Made by a program: the position numbers and the translations under genes. This document shows positions 1 through 5,499 of a stretch of 41,560 nt of DNA, piece by piece (the first letter of the stretch is position 1; every line of letters starts with the position of its first letter). This DNA comes from a virus. The notes under the pieces are model-generated. The model was not told the origin of the DNA, did no database searches, and saw nothing but the letters and a program-made list of their open reading frames with translations. The stretch lies in IMG/VR virus record IMGVR_UViG_3300009175_000033, positions 1-41,560 of that record. One strand, written 5' to 3'.

Positions 1-117
1 GTAATCAAACGAGACTGCAGGAACTCCTCTTGATACTATTAAATATACAAATTTTTGGTATAATATTTCCGTTATATTATTATAATTGCTATATATAATT
101 CTATTTTCTAAATTCAT
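1..117 (-). CDS. hypothetical protein, N-terminal fragment cut by the window edge
   Basis: Thirty-nine codons starting MNLENRIIYS are open from ATG 117 to the left edge. The ATG overlaps the TGA of the preceding minus-strand gene (ATGA), typical of translational coupling in this genome. The visible part is rich in Ile, Tyr and Asn and shows no motif I recognise. Function unknown. Confidence 0.55.
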   Translation of the reverse strand, partial: MNLENRIIYSNYNNITEILYQKFVYLIVSRGVPAVSFDY

Positions 118-520
118 AACCATTTAAGTACAAACAACACTTTTACTTCTTCGTTTGGAAAGTATAATACTGAACCAGTTCGAATAATATAATTTTTAAC
201 AATCCATGTGTCAATTTCTGGACCACTCATAATCCACCAATTCCAATCTAGGATTATACCTGATGTCATGTCAAAAATAAATTTCTGTCCCAATGTTAAC
301 TCTTGCTCAAAATTAGTAATTCTAAATATTCAGCTTTATATAACCAAATTTGTCTAAAACTTACCTGCTTGCCAATTTCAGTTAATAGTATAAATTCTCT
401 TATATTTTGATATGCTGTTTGATATGCTGGGTGAAACAGCAACGTTGAATCTAAACTCAACATGACTCCGTCCCGTTTGTATTCAACATCCCAATAGCAG
501 CCAGCAAGTTTGACATCCAT
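114..520 (-). pseudogene. hypothetical protein interrupted by a one-base frameshift
   Basis: Two minus-strand frames join end to end. The first runs from ATG 520 (MDVKLAGCYWDVEY) and stops near 296. The second is open from about 329 to a TGA at 114 and reads like protein (DMTSGIILDWNWWIMSG). Adding one base to the T4 run at 309-312 (minus strand) fuses them into about 135 residues. This is either a real frameshift or a homopolymer miscall. The start lies in a 110-bp tandem duplication, and a TATACT box ends 6 nt before the ATG, so the message may be leaderless. No family recognised. Translation could also begin further upstream in the same frame. Confidence 0.45.
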
Positions 521-526
521 ATCTTT

Positions 527-555
527 AGTATAACAGATTATATGATAAATATCAA
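527..555 (-). promoter_or_regulatory. early sigma70-like promoter, duplication copy 1
   Basis: On the minus strand: -35 TTGATA (555-550), 17-bp spacer, -10 TATACT (532-527). Six bases separate the -10 from ATG 520, which predicts a transcript with almost no leader. Confidence 0.55.
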
Positions 556-636
556 TATCAAAAGAACAAAGGAGTTCTATTAAAATGCGTAGCCAACTTC
601 CCAATAGCAGCCAGCAAGTTTGACATCCATATCTTT

Positions 637-665
637 AGTATAACAGATTATATGATAAATGTCAA
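637..665 (-). promoter_or_regulatory. early sigma70-like promoter, duplication copy 2
   Basis: On the minus strand: consensus -35 TTGACA (665-660), 17-bp spacer, -10 TATACT (642-637). It faces the same gene as copy 1 and has a stronger -35. Confidence 0.6.
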
Positions 666-694
666 TATCAAAAGAACAAAGGAGTTCTATTAAA

Positions 695-1441
695 ATGCGT
701 AGCCAACATCCCCTATTATCGTTTGATTTGATTTCCGACTTATATGTTGAAGAATGGCCAACCAGTATTAATTGGAAAGCATTCCCAACCAGTTTGATTG
801 CAGTAGTAGCTGGTGACGTTAGTTCAGATCTGGATCGAACAGTATATGAACTAAAGCAGATTTCTTCAGTGTATAAACATGTTTTATATATTGATGGAGA
901 TTTAGAACACCAAAACAATTTTGATAATATTCAAAGTAATAGAGATTATCTTGGAAATAAACTATCAAAAATTGAAAATATGAGTTATTTATTTGAACAT
1001 ATTTTAATCATTAATTCAACAAGCTTTTTGGCAGCAAATCTTTGGTGGGGACCAGAAAATAGTAATAACAACGGAACATTAGATTCTGGTAGTTGGATGG
1101 ATGATATGAAACTATATACTATTCATAATAACGATTTGGAATATTTACAACATTCTGTTAAAAAAATGCAGAACTCTCCAGATATTACAAATATTGTAAT
1201 GATTAGCCATACAGTACCAGATAAAAATTTGATATTTGATGCTGATTGTTCTAAGCTTAGTAGCAATTCACAAAAGTATATCGAATCAGAAGATAAAAAT
1301 CATAAAATTAGTACTTGGGTATATGGCCATCACAAGCCAATGAAAACTACTATAAATGATTGTGAATTTGTTAGCAATCCACGTGGCAATGTTAAAAATT
1401 CTACTGGTTTGAAATATCAGCCGCTGAAAGTAATTGTGTAG
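695..1441 (+). CDS. calcineurin-like metallophosphoesterase, degenerate active site
   Basis: This 248-residue protein has the layout of the calcineurin-like phosphoesterase fold: an SDLY box near residue 14, AGD near 39, DGDLE near 67, ISH near 172 and GHHKP near 209. In active members the first and third boxes are usually D-x-H and GN-H-E/D. Here the first His is Tyr and GNHE is GDLE, so two metal or substrate ligands look lost. I chose ATG 695 because AAAGGAG lies about 10 nt upstream; an in-frame ATG at 659 has no such site. It is one of few plus-strand genes. Its 3' end overlaps the convergent gene at 1401-1743. The substrate is unknown and the protein may be inactive or act as a binder. 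Confidence 0.65.
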   Translation: MRSQHPLLSFDLISDLYVEEWPTSINWKAFPTSLIAVVAGDVSSDLDRTVYELKQISSVYKHVLYIDGDLEHQNNFDNIQSNRDYLGNKLSKIENMSYLFEHILIINSTSFLAANLWWGPENSNNNGTLDSGSWMDDMKLYTIHNNDLEYLQHSVKKMQNSPDITNIVMISHTVPDKNLIFDADCSKLSSNSQKYIESEDKNHKISTWVYGHHKPMKTTINDCEFVSNPRGNVKNSTGLKYQPLKVIV

Positions 1442-1743
1442 ATTTGAAAACTGGACACTTTCCATCTCTATTGAATAAAGAACAATTTTGTGATCTGTAC
1501 CACTCAGGAATTACGTCTCCTATAATATAATTTGTAGTTTCTTTCTCTTTAATTATGTGTTTTGGATGTTCACATTGATCAGCTTTATGTAAATGAAATT
1601 TATAATATTCACAATTATAGCAAATACTTTTCGATTTGTTTGTTTTTTCTAACTTTATAATTATGCCAATGCACCCAAATAATTCTACCTAGACAAATCA
1701 CGAGCAGTATACCAGCAAAAATAGTTTCATTTTGAGTTATCAT
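1401..1743 (-). pseudogene. small membrane protein with cysteine-rich zinc-binding-like tail, split by an indel
   Basis: ATG 1743 overlaps the NADAR stop and opens a 42-codon frame with a transmembrane helix (IFAGILLVICLGRIIWV) that stops at 1615. A second frame, open to a TAG at 1401, is clearly protein-like and cysteine-rich (CYNCEYY, DQCEHPK, SQNC, DGKCPVF) but contains no ATG, GTG or TTG. Removing one A from the A6 run (plus strand 1643-1648) joins them into one protein of about 113 residues: N-terminal anchor, basic linker, zinc-ribbon-like C-terminus. I infer one gene with a real or technical indel. The 3' end overlaps the convergent phosphoesterase gene. Function unknown. Confidence 0.55.
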
Positions 1744-2215
1744 AATTTTCCATTAGATCTTCTCTTACAAGAGTAAGAATTTCACCTAACCAATTTGTAC
1801 CTCTCCACGTTTCACGTTGCAATGCATTTGGGTTGTCTTCACTTAAACCAATTCCCCAGATTGTATCAAATGGAGATGCTTCTACTAAAGTTGTTCCTAT
1901 TGTATCAAGTAAAAGTTTTCTAATATCTGAATGTGTTTGGAATTTAAGTTTGTTCCCTTCATATACAATGAGTGGCGCAATGTCATCCCATGCAGACTTA
2001 TCAAAATTTGCAACTTTACGACCTAATGCTTTAACTTCTTTTGGCGTAGGAGCTACTAATATTTGTTCAGCAGTTTCTTTATCATTAAAGCGTATTGCTT
2101 TATAATACATCATATACATTTCTGCATTTTGAAATGTAACTCCGCCACTCTCAAACGGAGAATGATACCACTGTGAAAATGGTCCGCTCCAAAAAAATGT
2201 AAACTTTTCGTTCAT
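1727..2215 (-). CDS. NADAR (YbiA/RibX-like) N-glycosidase family protein
   Basis: The 162-residue protein covers the whole NADAR domain: FFWSGPFSQWYHSPF (residues 7-21), FQNAEMYMMYYKA (28-40), LGRKVANFD, a LVEASPFDTIWGIGL block near 110-125, and a C-terminal W-x-G-x-NWLGEIL-x-x-VR. The aromatic, Glu and Asp-x-x-W positions that define the pocket are present. NADAR enzymes act on N-glycosidic bonds of ADP-ribose or riboflavin intermediates. Some are antitoxins removing ADP-ribose from guanine in DNA placed by DarT1-type toxins. No toxin gene is adjacent, so here it may repair host-defence ADP-ribosylation or salvage NAD; that is inference. GAGGA precedes the ATG, which overlaps the upstream stop. 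Confidence 0.85.
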   Translation of the reverse strand: MNEKFTFFWSGPFSQWYHSPFESGGVTFQNAEMYMMYYKAIRFNDKETAEQILVAPTPKEVKALGRKVANFDKSAWDDIAPLIVYEGNKLKFQTHSDIRKLLLDTIGTTLVEASPFDTIWGIGLSEDNPNALQRETWRGTNWLGEILTLVREDLMENYDNSK

Positions 2216-2424
2216 ATAATATCCTCAAACATACATGTATTAAACCCAATGTCAGGAACTTCTTTCAAATATACTCTAGAAGATGATCTTCCGATGCTCA
2301 CTCTTTGAACAGTATATTCGTACCCAACTGTTAAATATTGTCTTCCTATAAGATTGTCTCCATCATAACCATTTGTAGGATATGAGAAAATAACTTTTGC
2401 GCCAGGAATAGTATAAATGTTCAT
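2212..2424 (-). CDS. small hypothetical protein
   Basis: Seventy residues (MNIYTIPGAKVIF). AAGGAG lies about 6 nt before ATG 2424 and the stop overlaps the NADAR start, so the two are co-translated. The alternation of short beta-prone stretches (YTVQRVSIG, RVYLKEV) suggests a small SH3-like barrel. No family recognised. It follows a terminator-like hairpin. Confidence 0.7.
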   Translation of the reverse strand: MNIYTIPGAKVIFSYPTNGYDGDNLIGRQYLTVGYEYTVQRVSIGRSSSRVYLKEVPDIGFNTCMFEDII

Positions 2425-2447
2425 TGTATACTCCTTAAATCAAAATA

Positions 2448-2479
2448 GGTAATACATTGTCGTGGAGCAATGTATTACC
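2448..2479 (-). terminator. intrinsic terminator, perfect 12-bp stem
   Basis: GGTAATACATTG (2448-2459) pairs with CAATGTATTACC (2468-2479) around an 8-nt loop. On the minus strand the stem is followed by the T-rich TATTTTGATTT. It closes the single-gene unit at 2506-2766. Confidence 0.65.
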
Positions 2480-2505
2480 CATCTAATAAACTAATTATAA
2501 TATAA

Positions 2506-2766
2506 TTAGCTAATGTTGCTAACTGTAACTACTGCCTTACAGTCCTTGTAATTTACAATCCGGACGCCTTCCATATCAGCACGGGAAGGAAATTCAGACT
2601 CTACAGATTCGAGACATACTACAGTATCTCCTAATACTAGAAACAGCCCTTCAACTTCCTCGCCGTCTACATTTTCTAGCATTCCTAAAAAGGTCTCACC
2701 AGCCCATAGTTCAGTAACTTCTACATCTGATTCTGTTGTAACATTGTAGTTCTTTACATCAAGCAT
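2506..2766 (-). CDS. hypothetical acidic protein
   Basis: Eighty-six residues, rich in Glu, Asp and Val (MLDVKNYNVTTESDVEV), with no motif I recognise. GAGGA lies about 9 nt before the ATG. A consensus early promoter precedes it and a hairpin terminator follows, so it appears to be an independent early unit. Small acidic early proteins are often host-takeover factors, but nothing here shows a target. Confidence 0.7.
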   Translation of the reverse strand: MLDVKNYNVTTESDVEVTELWAGETFLGMLENVDGEEVEGLFLVLGDTVVCLESVESEFPSRADMEGVRIVNYKDCKAVVTVSNIS

Positions 2767-2796
2767 ATTATTATTTCCTCTTTTACTTACTATTTA

Positions 2797-2825
2797 ATTA
2801 TACTAAACTTGTTCTATTATGTCAA
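2797..2825 (-). promoter_or_regulatory. consensus sigma70-like early promoter
   Basis: On the minus strand: TTGACA (2825-2820), 17-bp spacer, TATAAT (2802-2797). It matches the bacterial housekeeping consensus at every base and drives the 86-aa gene. Confidence 0.8.
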
Positions 2826-2828
2826 CTA

Positions 2829-3197
2829 TTAATCGTATTGAATATGATTAGTTAACATATAAGTTGTATCTGTTGTAACAACTGTTACTCGATTTTGGCA
2901 CAATTCTTTCATTAGCAAATCTGCCAACTCTAAGGAAAGATTTACAATTTTTTCTGGAGATGACGGAAATCTTGGATAATTAGTTAGTCCGATTTCTAAA
3001 CCATCTTCTCCACCAAGACTGTATATAAACGTGGTATCCTTAACGGTAACACATAAACCAACTTCATTTACATAAGCTTGAATTATTCGCACCGCGGTAT
3101 CTTTTGAGCACCAAGAACCAGCGTATCCTTTTTGGAGCCCAACATAAATTGTAGCAATAAAAGTTTTTTCTTTTTTAATATTTGTCTCTTCCATCAT
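2829..3197 (-). CDS. hypothetical protein
   Basis: 122 residues beginning MMEETNIKKEK. The second Met (3194) is an alternative start. A central stretch (IYVGLQKGYAGSW, IYSLGGEDGLEIGLTNYPRFP) looks like a conserved alpha/beta fold, but I cannot assign a family. The 5' end overlaps the end of the glycosyltransferase gene by 23 nt, indicating coupling. The consensus promoter for the next gene lies immediately downstream. Confidence 0.65.
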   Translation of the reverse strand: MMEETNIKKEKTFIATIYVGLQKGYAGSWCSKDTAVRIIQAYVNEVGLCVTVKDTTFIYSLGGEDGLEIGLTNYPRFPSSPEKIVNLSLELADLLMKELCQNRVTVVTTDTTYMLTNHIQYD

Positions 3198-4284
3198 GAT
3201 CTTTATTTTTGTGTACTCCAGTATTAATCAAATATTCTTTCCATTGTTTAATAGCAAATATATTGTGATCTACTAATTTTTGATATCCTTTTCGACGTAT
3301 CTTATTGTTCAACATAACATCAAAACCAACTCTAACAATACTTTCTACACTATCTGGATCTGCTTTCCATTCTTTTGGTGCCCATGGCATTGCTTGAGTA
3401 ACAACACTTGGAACTCCTTCCGCAATACCATCAGCAGTAACATTACAAAAACTTTCTGTATATGAAGGAGAAATTAATAAGTGTTGATGTTTTACAATCT
3501 CTCGAAATCTAGGCCATGTTACCCACCCAATATTTTTCAAAGTTACTTTATCTACATCTTTCACTAATTCATTTATTGCACCCAGAACAGATTCGCCACC
3601 TTCTACTCTACCTGCATTAATAGAAATTTCACATTCAGCATTCAGCATTGTTGACATTTGAATACCTGCCCAAACTGCAGATAGCATATTCTTTTGTGGC
3701 CGCATAGCACCAAATACACCAATTTTCAGTGTGTCACCATATTGAATTACTCGTGGATATGTTGGTTCTTTTTCTAAAAAATACATATTAGGTAAGCATA
3801 CCGCAGGTCTTCTGAAGGTATCAATGATTGCATTGGTTAATCTTAAAGAATTACATGCAACATGGAAATTATGATTAGATAATTCTAATTCTATTTGTTC
3901 TCTAATTAACTTTACAGCATATCTATCTGCTTGAAGAAATCCTACATTACTATGATATACAACTGAAAAAGAAATTAAAGGAAATTTTCTTAATAACCCT
4001 TGTAAGAAAGGTGTATCTACCCAAGGTGCTAACATAACTACATGAGTATATTCTGAATTAGGTAAAAATTTATCTCTTAATTCGTAGCCGTCGAATACAG
4101 ACTTTACTTCTACTTGAATACCAGAATTTAGTAGATTTTTACAAAGATTCATTGCAGTCACACCTAATCCAACATGTGAACAAGAATCTCTTACTGGTGA
4201 CATATTCTTATATACCAATAAGACATTTATATATGGAATAGATTCAGGAACAGGCCTGAAATAATTAAAAATTTTTTTAAACAT
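3175..4284 (-). CDS. GT-B fold glycosyltransferase, family 4-like
   Basis: The 369-residue protein has the C-terminal Rossmann half of GT4 enzymes: GVFGAMRPQKN (about 189-199) for the nucleotide-sugar side and SPSYTESFCNVTADGIAEGVPSV (about 275-297) with the E-x(7)-E-type pair typical of the family. The N-terminal half has an LLVYKNMSP start, a glycine loop (HVGLGVTAMNLCKNLL) and an SVVYHSN strand. It should transfer a sugar from a nucleotide donor. In phages such enzymes modify DNA bases, virion proteins or host surface glycans; the target is not visible here. AAAGGA lies 8 nt before ATG 4284. Confidence 0.8.
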   Translation of the reverse strand: MFKKIFNYFRPVPESIPYINVLLVYKNMSPVRDSCSHVGLGVTAMNLCKNLLNSGIQVEVKSVFDGYELRDKFLPNSEYTHVVMLAPWVDTPFLQGLLRKFPLISFSVVYHSNVGFLQADRYAVKLIREQIELELSNHNFHVACNSLRLTNAIIDTFRRPAVCLPNMYFLEKEPTYPRVIQYGDTLKIGVFGAMRPQKNMLSAVWAGIQMSTMLNAECEISINAGRVEGGESVLGAINELVKDVDKVTLKNIGWVTWPRFREIVKHQHLLISPSYTESFCNVTADGIAEGVPSVVTQAMPWAPKEWKADPDSVESIVRVGFDVMLNNKIRRKGYQKLVDHNIFAIKQWKEYLINTGVHKNKDHDGRDKY

Positions 4285-4329
4285 TATTTATTTCCTTTAT
4301 AACTATTTACCAGGTAGTATAACAAAGGA

Positions 4330-4635
4330 TTAATTTTCAGCTTCTATTTTGACAACCAATGGAAATCCATATACTCTTGCTAAAATGGTTGCTTCTAGAA
4401 CTTTCTGTTCAGCAAGTTCATATGGCATGACTGCAACAACTCCACTACCATCATCATGAACTTTTTTAGCAATAGAATAACTTGTTTCTTCGTTATAGTT
4501 AAAGATTTCCATTAATGATGAAATAACAAACTCGAAAGTGGTTATTTCATCATTGATATAAATAACTTTATATTGTGATGGTTCTGAAAGATCTGTATTA
4601 TTAATAATTTTGGTTTTTTCAATTGTATCAGTCAT
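4330..4635 (-). CDS. clpS: ClpS, N-degron adaptor for Clp protease
   Basis: The 101-residue protein aligns over its length with ClpS: a flexible N-terminal tail (1-20), YKVIYINDEITTFEFV (22-37), a KKVH motif with His60, and a FPLVVKIE C-terminal strand. N28, D29 and H60 match the residues that hold the N-terminal amino group of substrates; the next acidic residue is Glu instead of Asp, and the usual gating Met (E. coli M40) is Phe34, which may shift specificity. Bacterial ClpS delivers N-degron proteins to ClpA or ClpC; here the nearby unfoldase is ClpX. The gene lacks a clear Shine-Dalgarno, and a GC-rich hairpin sits just upstream. Confidence 0.9.
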   Translation of the reverse strand: MTDTIEKTKIINNTDLSEPSQYKVIYINDEITTFEFVISSLMEIFNYNEETSYSIAKKVHDDGSGVVAVMPYELAEQKVLEATILARVYGFPLVVKIEAEN

Positions 4636-4646
4636 ATTTTATTGTT

Positions 4647-4673
4647 GTTAAAGGGGGAAGTTATCCCCTTAAC
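4647..4673 (-). other. hairpin between hsp20 and clpS
   Basis: GTTAA(A)GGGG and CCCCTTAAC form a 9-bp stem with a one-base bulge, 12 nt before the clpS start. No T tract follows on the minus strand, so it may attenuate or stabilise the message instead of ending it. Confidence 0.45.
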
Positions 4674-4681
4674 TAATTATA

Positions 4682-5116
4682 CTACTTTGTAAATGTAATT
4701 GCAATACTACGAGGCTTTAATTCTTCAGGAATAATCCTCTCTAAATCAACTCTCAAAATTCCATTTTTTACTGCTGCTGATTTTACTTCAATATGTTCTT
4801 CAAGTTGAAATTCACGTTGGAATTTTCGATGACTTAACCCACGATGTACATATTGAATATTTTCATCTTTTTGCTCTTGATTTCCAGAAATAATTAAAAT
4901 TCTGTTATCAAGAGAAATGGTCAATTCATCTTCATTGAATCCAGCCACAGATAATTCAATTTGAAATTTGTCATCTGTAGTTTGGATTACGTTATATGGA
5001 GGATATCCAGTCTGTGGAATATTTGTCCATTGGTTAGCTGAATCAAATATTCGATCAAACCCAATAAAATATTTTCCAAAATTTGGAAACGTAGTATATG
5101 TAAATGTATTTTTCAT
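4682..5116 (-). CDS. Hsp20 / alpha-crystallin small heat-shock protein
   Basis: 144 residues. After an aromatic N-terminal arm (NTFTYTTFPNFGKYFIGFDRIF) comes an alpha-crystallin domain: YNVIQTTDDKFQIELSVAGF, then DELTISLDNRILIISG, an HRKFQREFQLEEHIEV segment, and the NGILRVDLER strand with the family G-I-L pattern. The tail holds RSIAI, an I-x-I-type motif for oligomer contacts. It should hold unfolding proteins for refolding, perhaps virion proteins during assembly. I chose ATG 5116 because AAGGAG sits about 9 nt upstream; ATG 5137 would place that site inside the coding region. The leader has possible RNA-switch features. Confidence 0.9.
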   Translation of the reverse strand: MKNTFTYTTFPNFGKYFIGFDRIFDSANQWTNIPQTGYPPYNVIQTTDDKFQIELSVAGFNEDELTISLDNRILIISGNQEQKDENIQYVHRGLSHRKFQREFQLEEHIEVKSAAVKNGILRVDLERIIPEELKPRSIAITFTK

Positions 5117-5147
5117 AAATAACTTCTCCTTAAGCAAGTATTTAATT

Positions 5148-5173
5148 GTAAGGCCTCATAATGAGCACCTTAC
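5148..5173 (-). promoter_or_regulatory. 5' UTR hairpin of hsp20, possible RNA switch
   Basis: In the transcript GUAAGG pairs with CCUUAC, with an inner CUCAU/AUGAG stem. The CCUUA arm can also pair with UAAGG of the Shine-Dalgarno (5132-5128), so the two structures exclude each other. This resembles the logic of heat-shock thermosensors but does not match a ROSE or fourU element I can name. Confidence 0.4.
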
Positions 5174-5175
5174 TG

Positions 5176-5186
5176 TATTTATTATA
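5176..5186 (-). promoter_or_regulatory. overlapping -10 and late-type boxes upstream of hsp20
   Basis: On the minus strand TATAAT (5186-5181) overlaps AATAAATA (5183-5176). The first is a sigma70 -10 with only a weak -35 (TTAAAA). The second differs from this phage's late box in its first base. The gene may be read early and late. Confidence 0.45.
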
Positions 5187-5223
5187 ACACAATTTAATAT
5201 AAAATTTTAACTTTTTGGTAAAA

Positions 5224-5472
5224 TTAATTTTTTGTTTTTTCTGTATATTCTTGAGTGTAAAAATCTGAATTATCTAGTCTGGCTTGTTTCTTAGCCTTGC
5301 TAATAGATCTTGCTCTATCACGTCGTTTCATTTCGCTTGGTTTAATAAAACCTTCTTTATCTTTAAGGATCTGCATAATCCCTTCGTTATTGACTTTTTT
5401 CTTGAGCTTCTTTAATGCACGCTCTAGATCTCCATTTAGAACATCAACAACAATTCCATCTCTTTCTTTCAT
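5224..5472 (-). CDS. rpsU: ribosomal protein bS21 homolog
   Basis: 82 residues with the bS21 signature: GDLERALKKLKKKVN (14-28), FIKPSEMKRRDRARS and a basic helix, followed by a longer C-terminal tail (DNSDFYTQEYTEKTKN) than usual. Bacterial bS21 sits on the 30S platform near the anti-Shine-Dalgarno and is needed for normal initiation. Phage copies are known and are thought to replace host bS21 so that ribosomes favour phage messages. It lies between hsp20 and clpX. AAGGTA upstream of the ATG is a weak and rather distant ribosome site. Confidence 0.9.
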   Translation of the reverse strand: MKERDGIVVDVLNGDLERALKKLKKKVNNEGIMQILKDKEGFIKPSEMKRRDRARSISKAKKQARLDNSDFYTQEYTEKTKN

Positions 5473-5499
5473 TTTGATTTAGTACCTTACCTTTGAAAA

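Larger units (their letters stand above)
491..710. repeat. 110-bp near-perfect tandem duplication carrying divergent gene starts
   Basis: Bases 491-600 and 601-710 are direct copies with two differences (551 A vs 661 G; 598 T vs 708 A). Each copy holds a minus-strand early promoter plus ATG (520 or 630) and a plus-strand AAAGGAG plus ATG (585 or 695). The outer starts, 520 and 695, open the long frames. The inner starts make short peptides (minus MDVKLAGCYWEVGYAF; plus MRSQLPNSSQQV). The 551/661 difference changes the minus-strand -35 from TTGATA to TTGACA. Confidence 0.9.

Noticed and set aside
659-694. Upstream in-frame ATG of the phosphoesterase
   Set aside because: It has no ribosome site, while ATG 695 has AAAGGAG at a good distance.
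1642-1648. Slippery heptamer A AAA AAC for -1 frameshifting
   Set aside because: The heptamer is in frame, but the second coding frame is +1, not -1. A single-base indel fits better.
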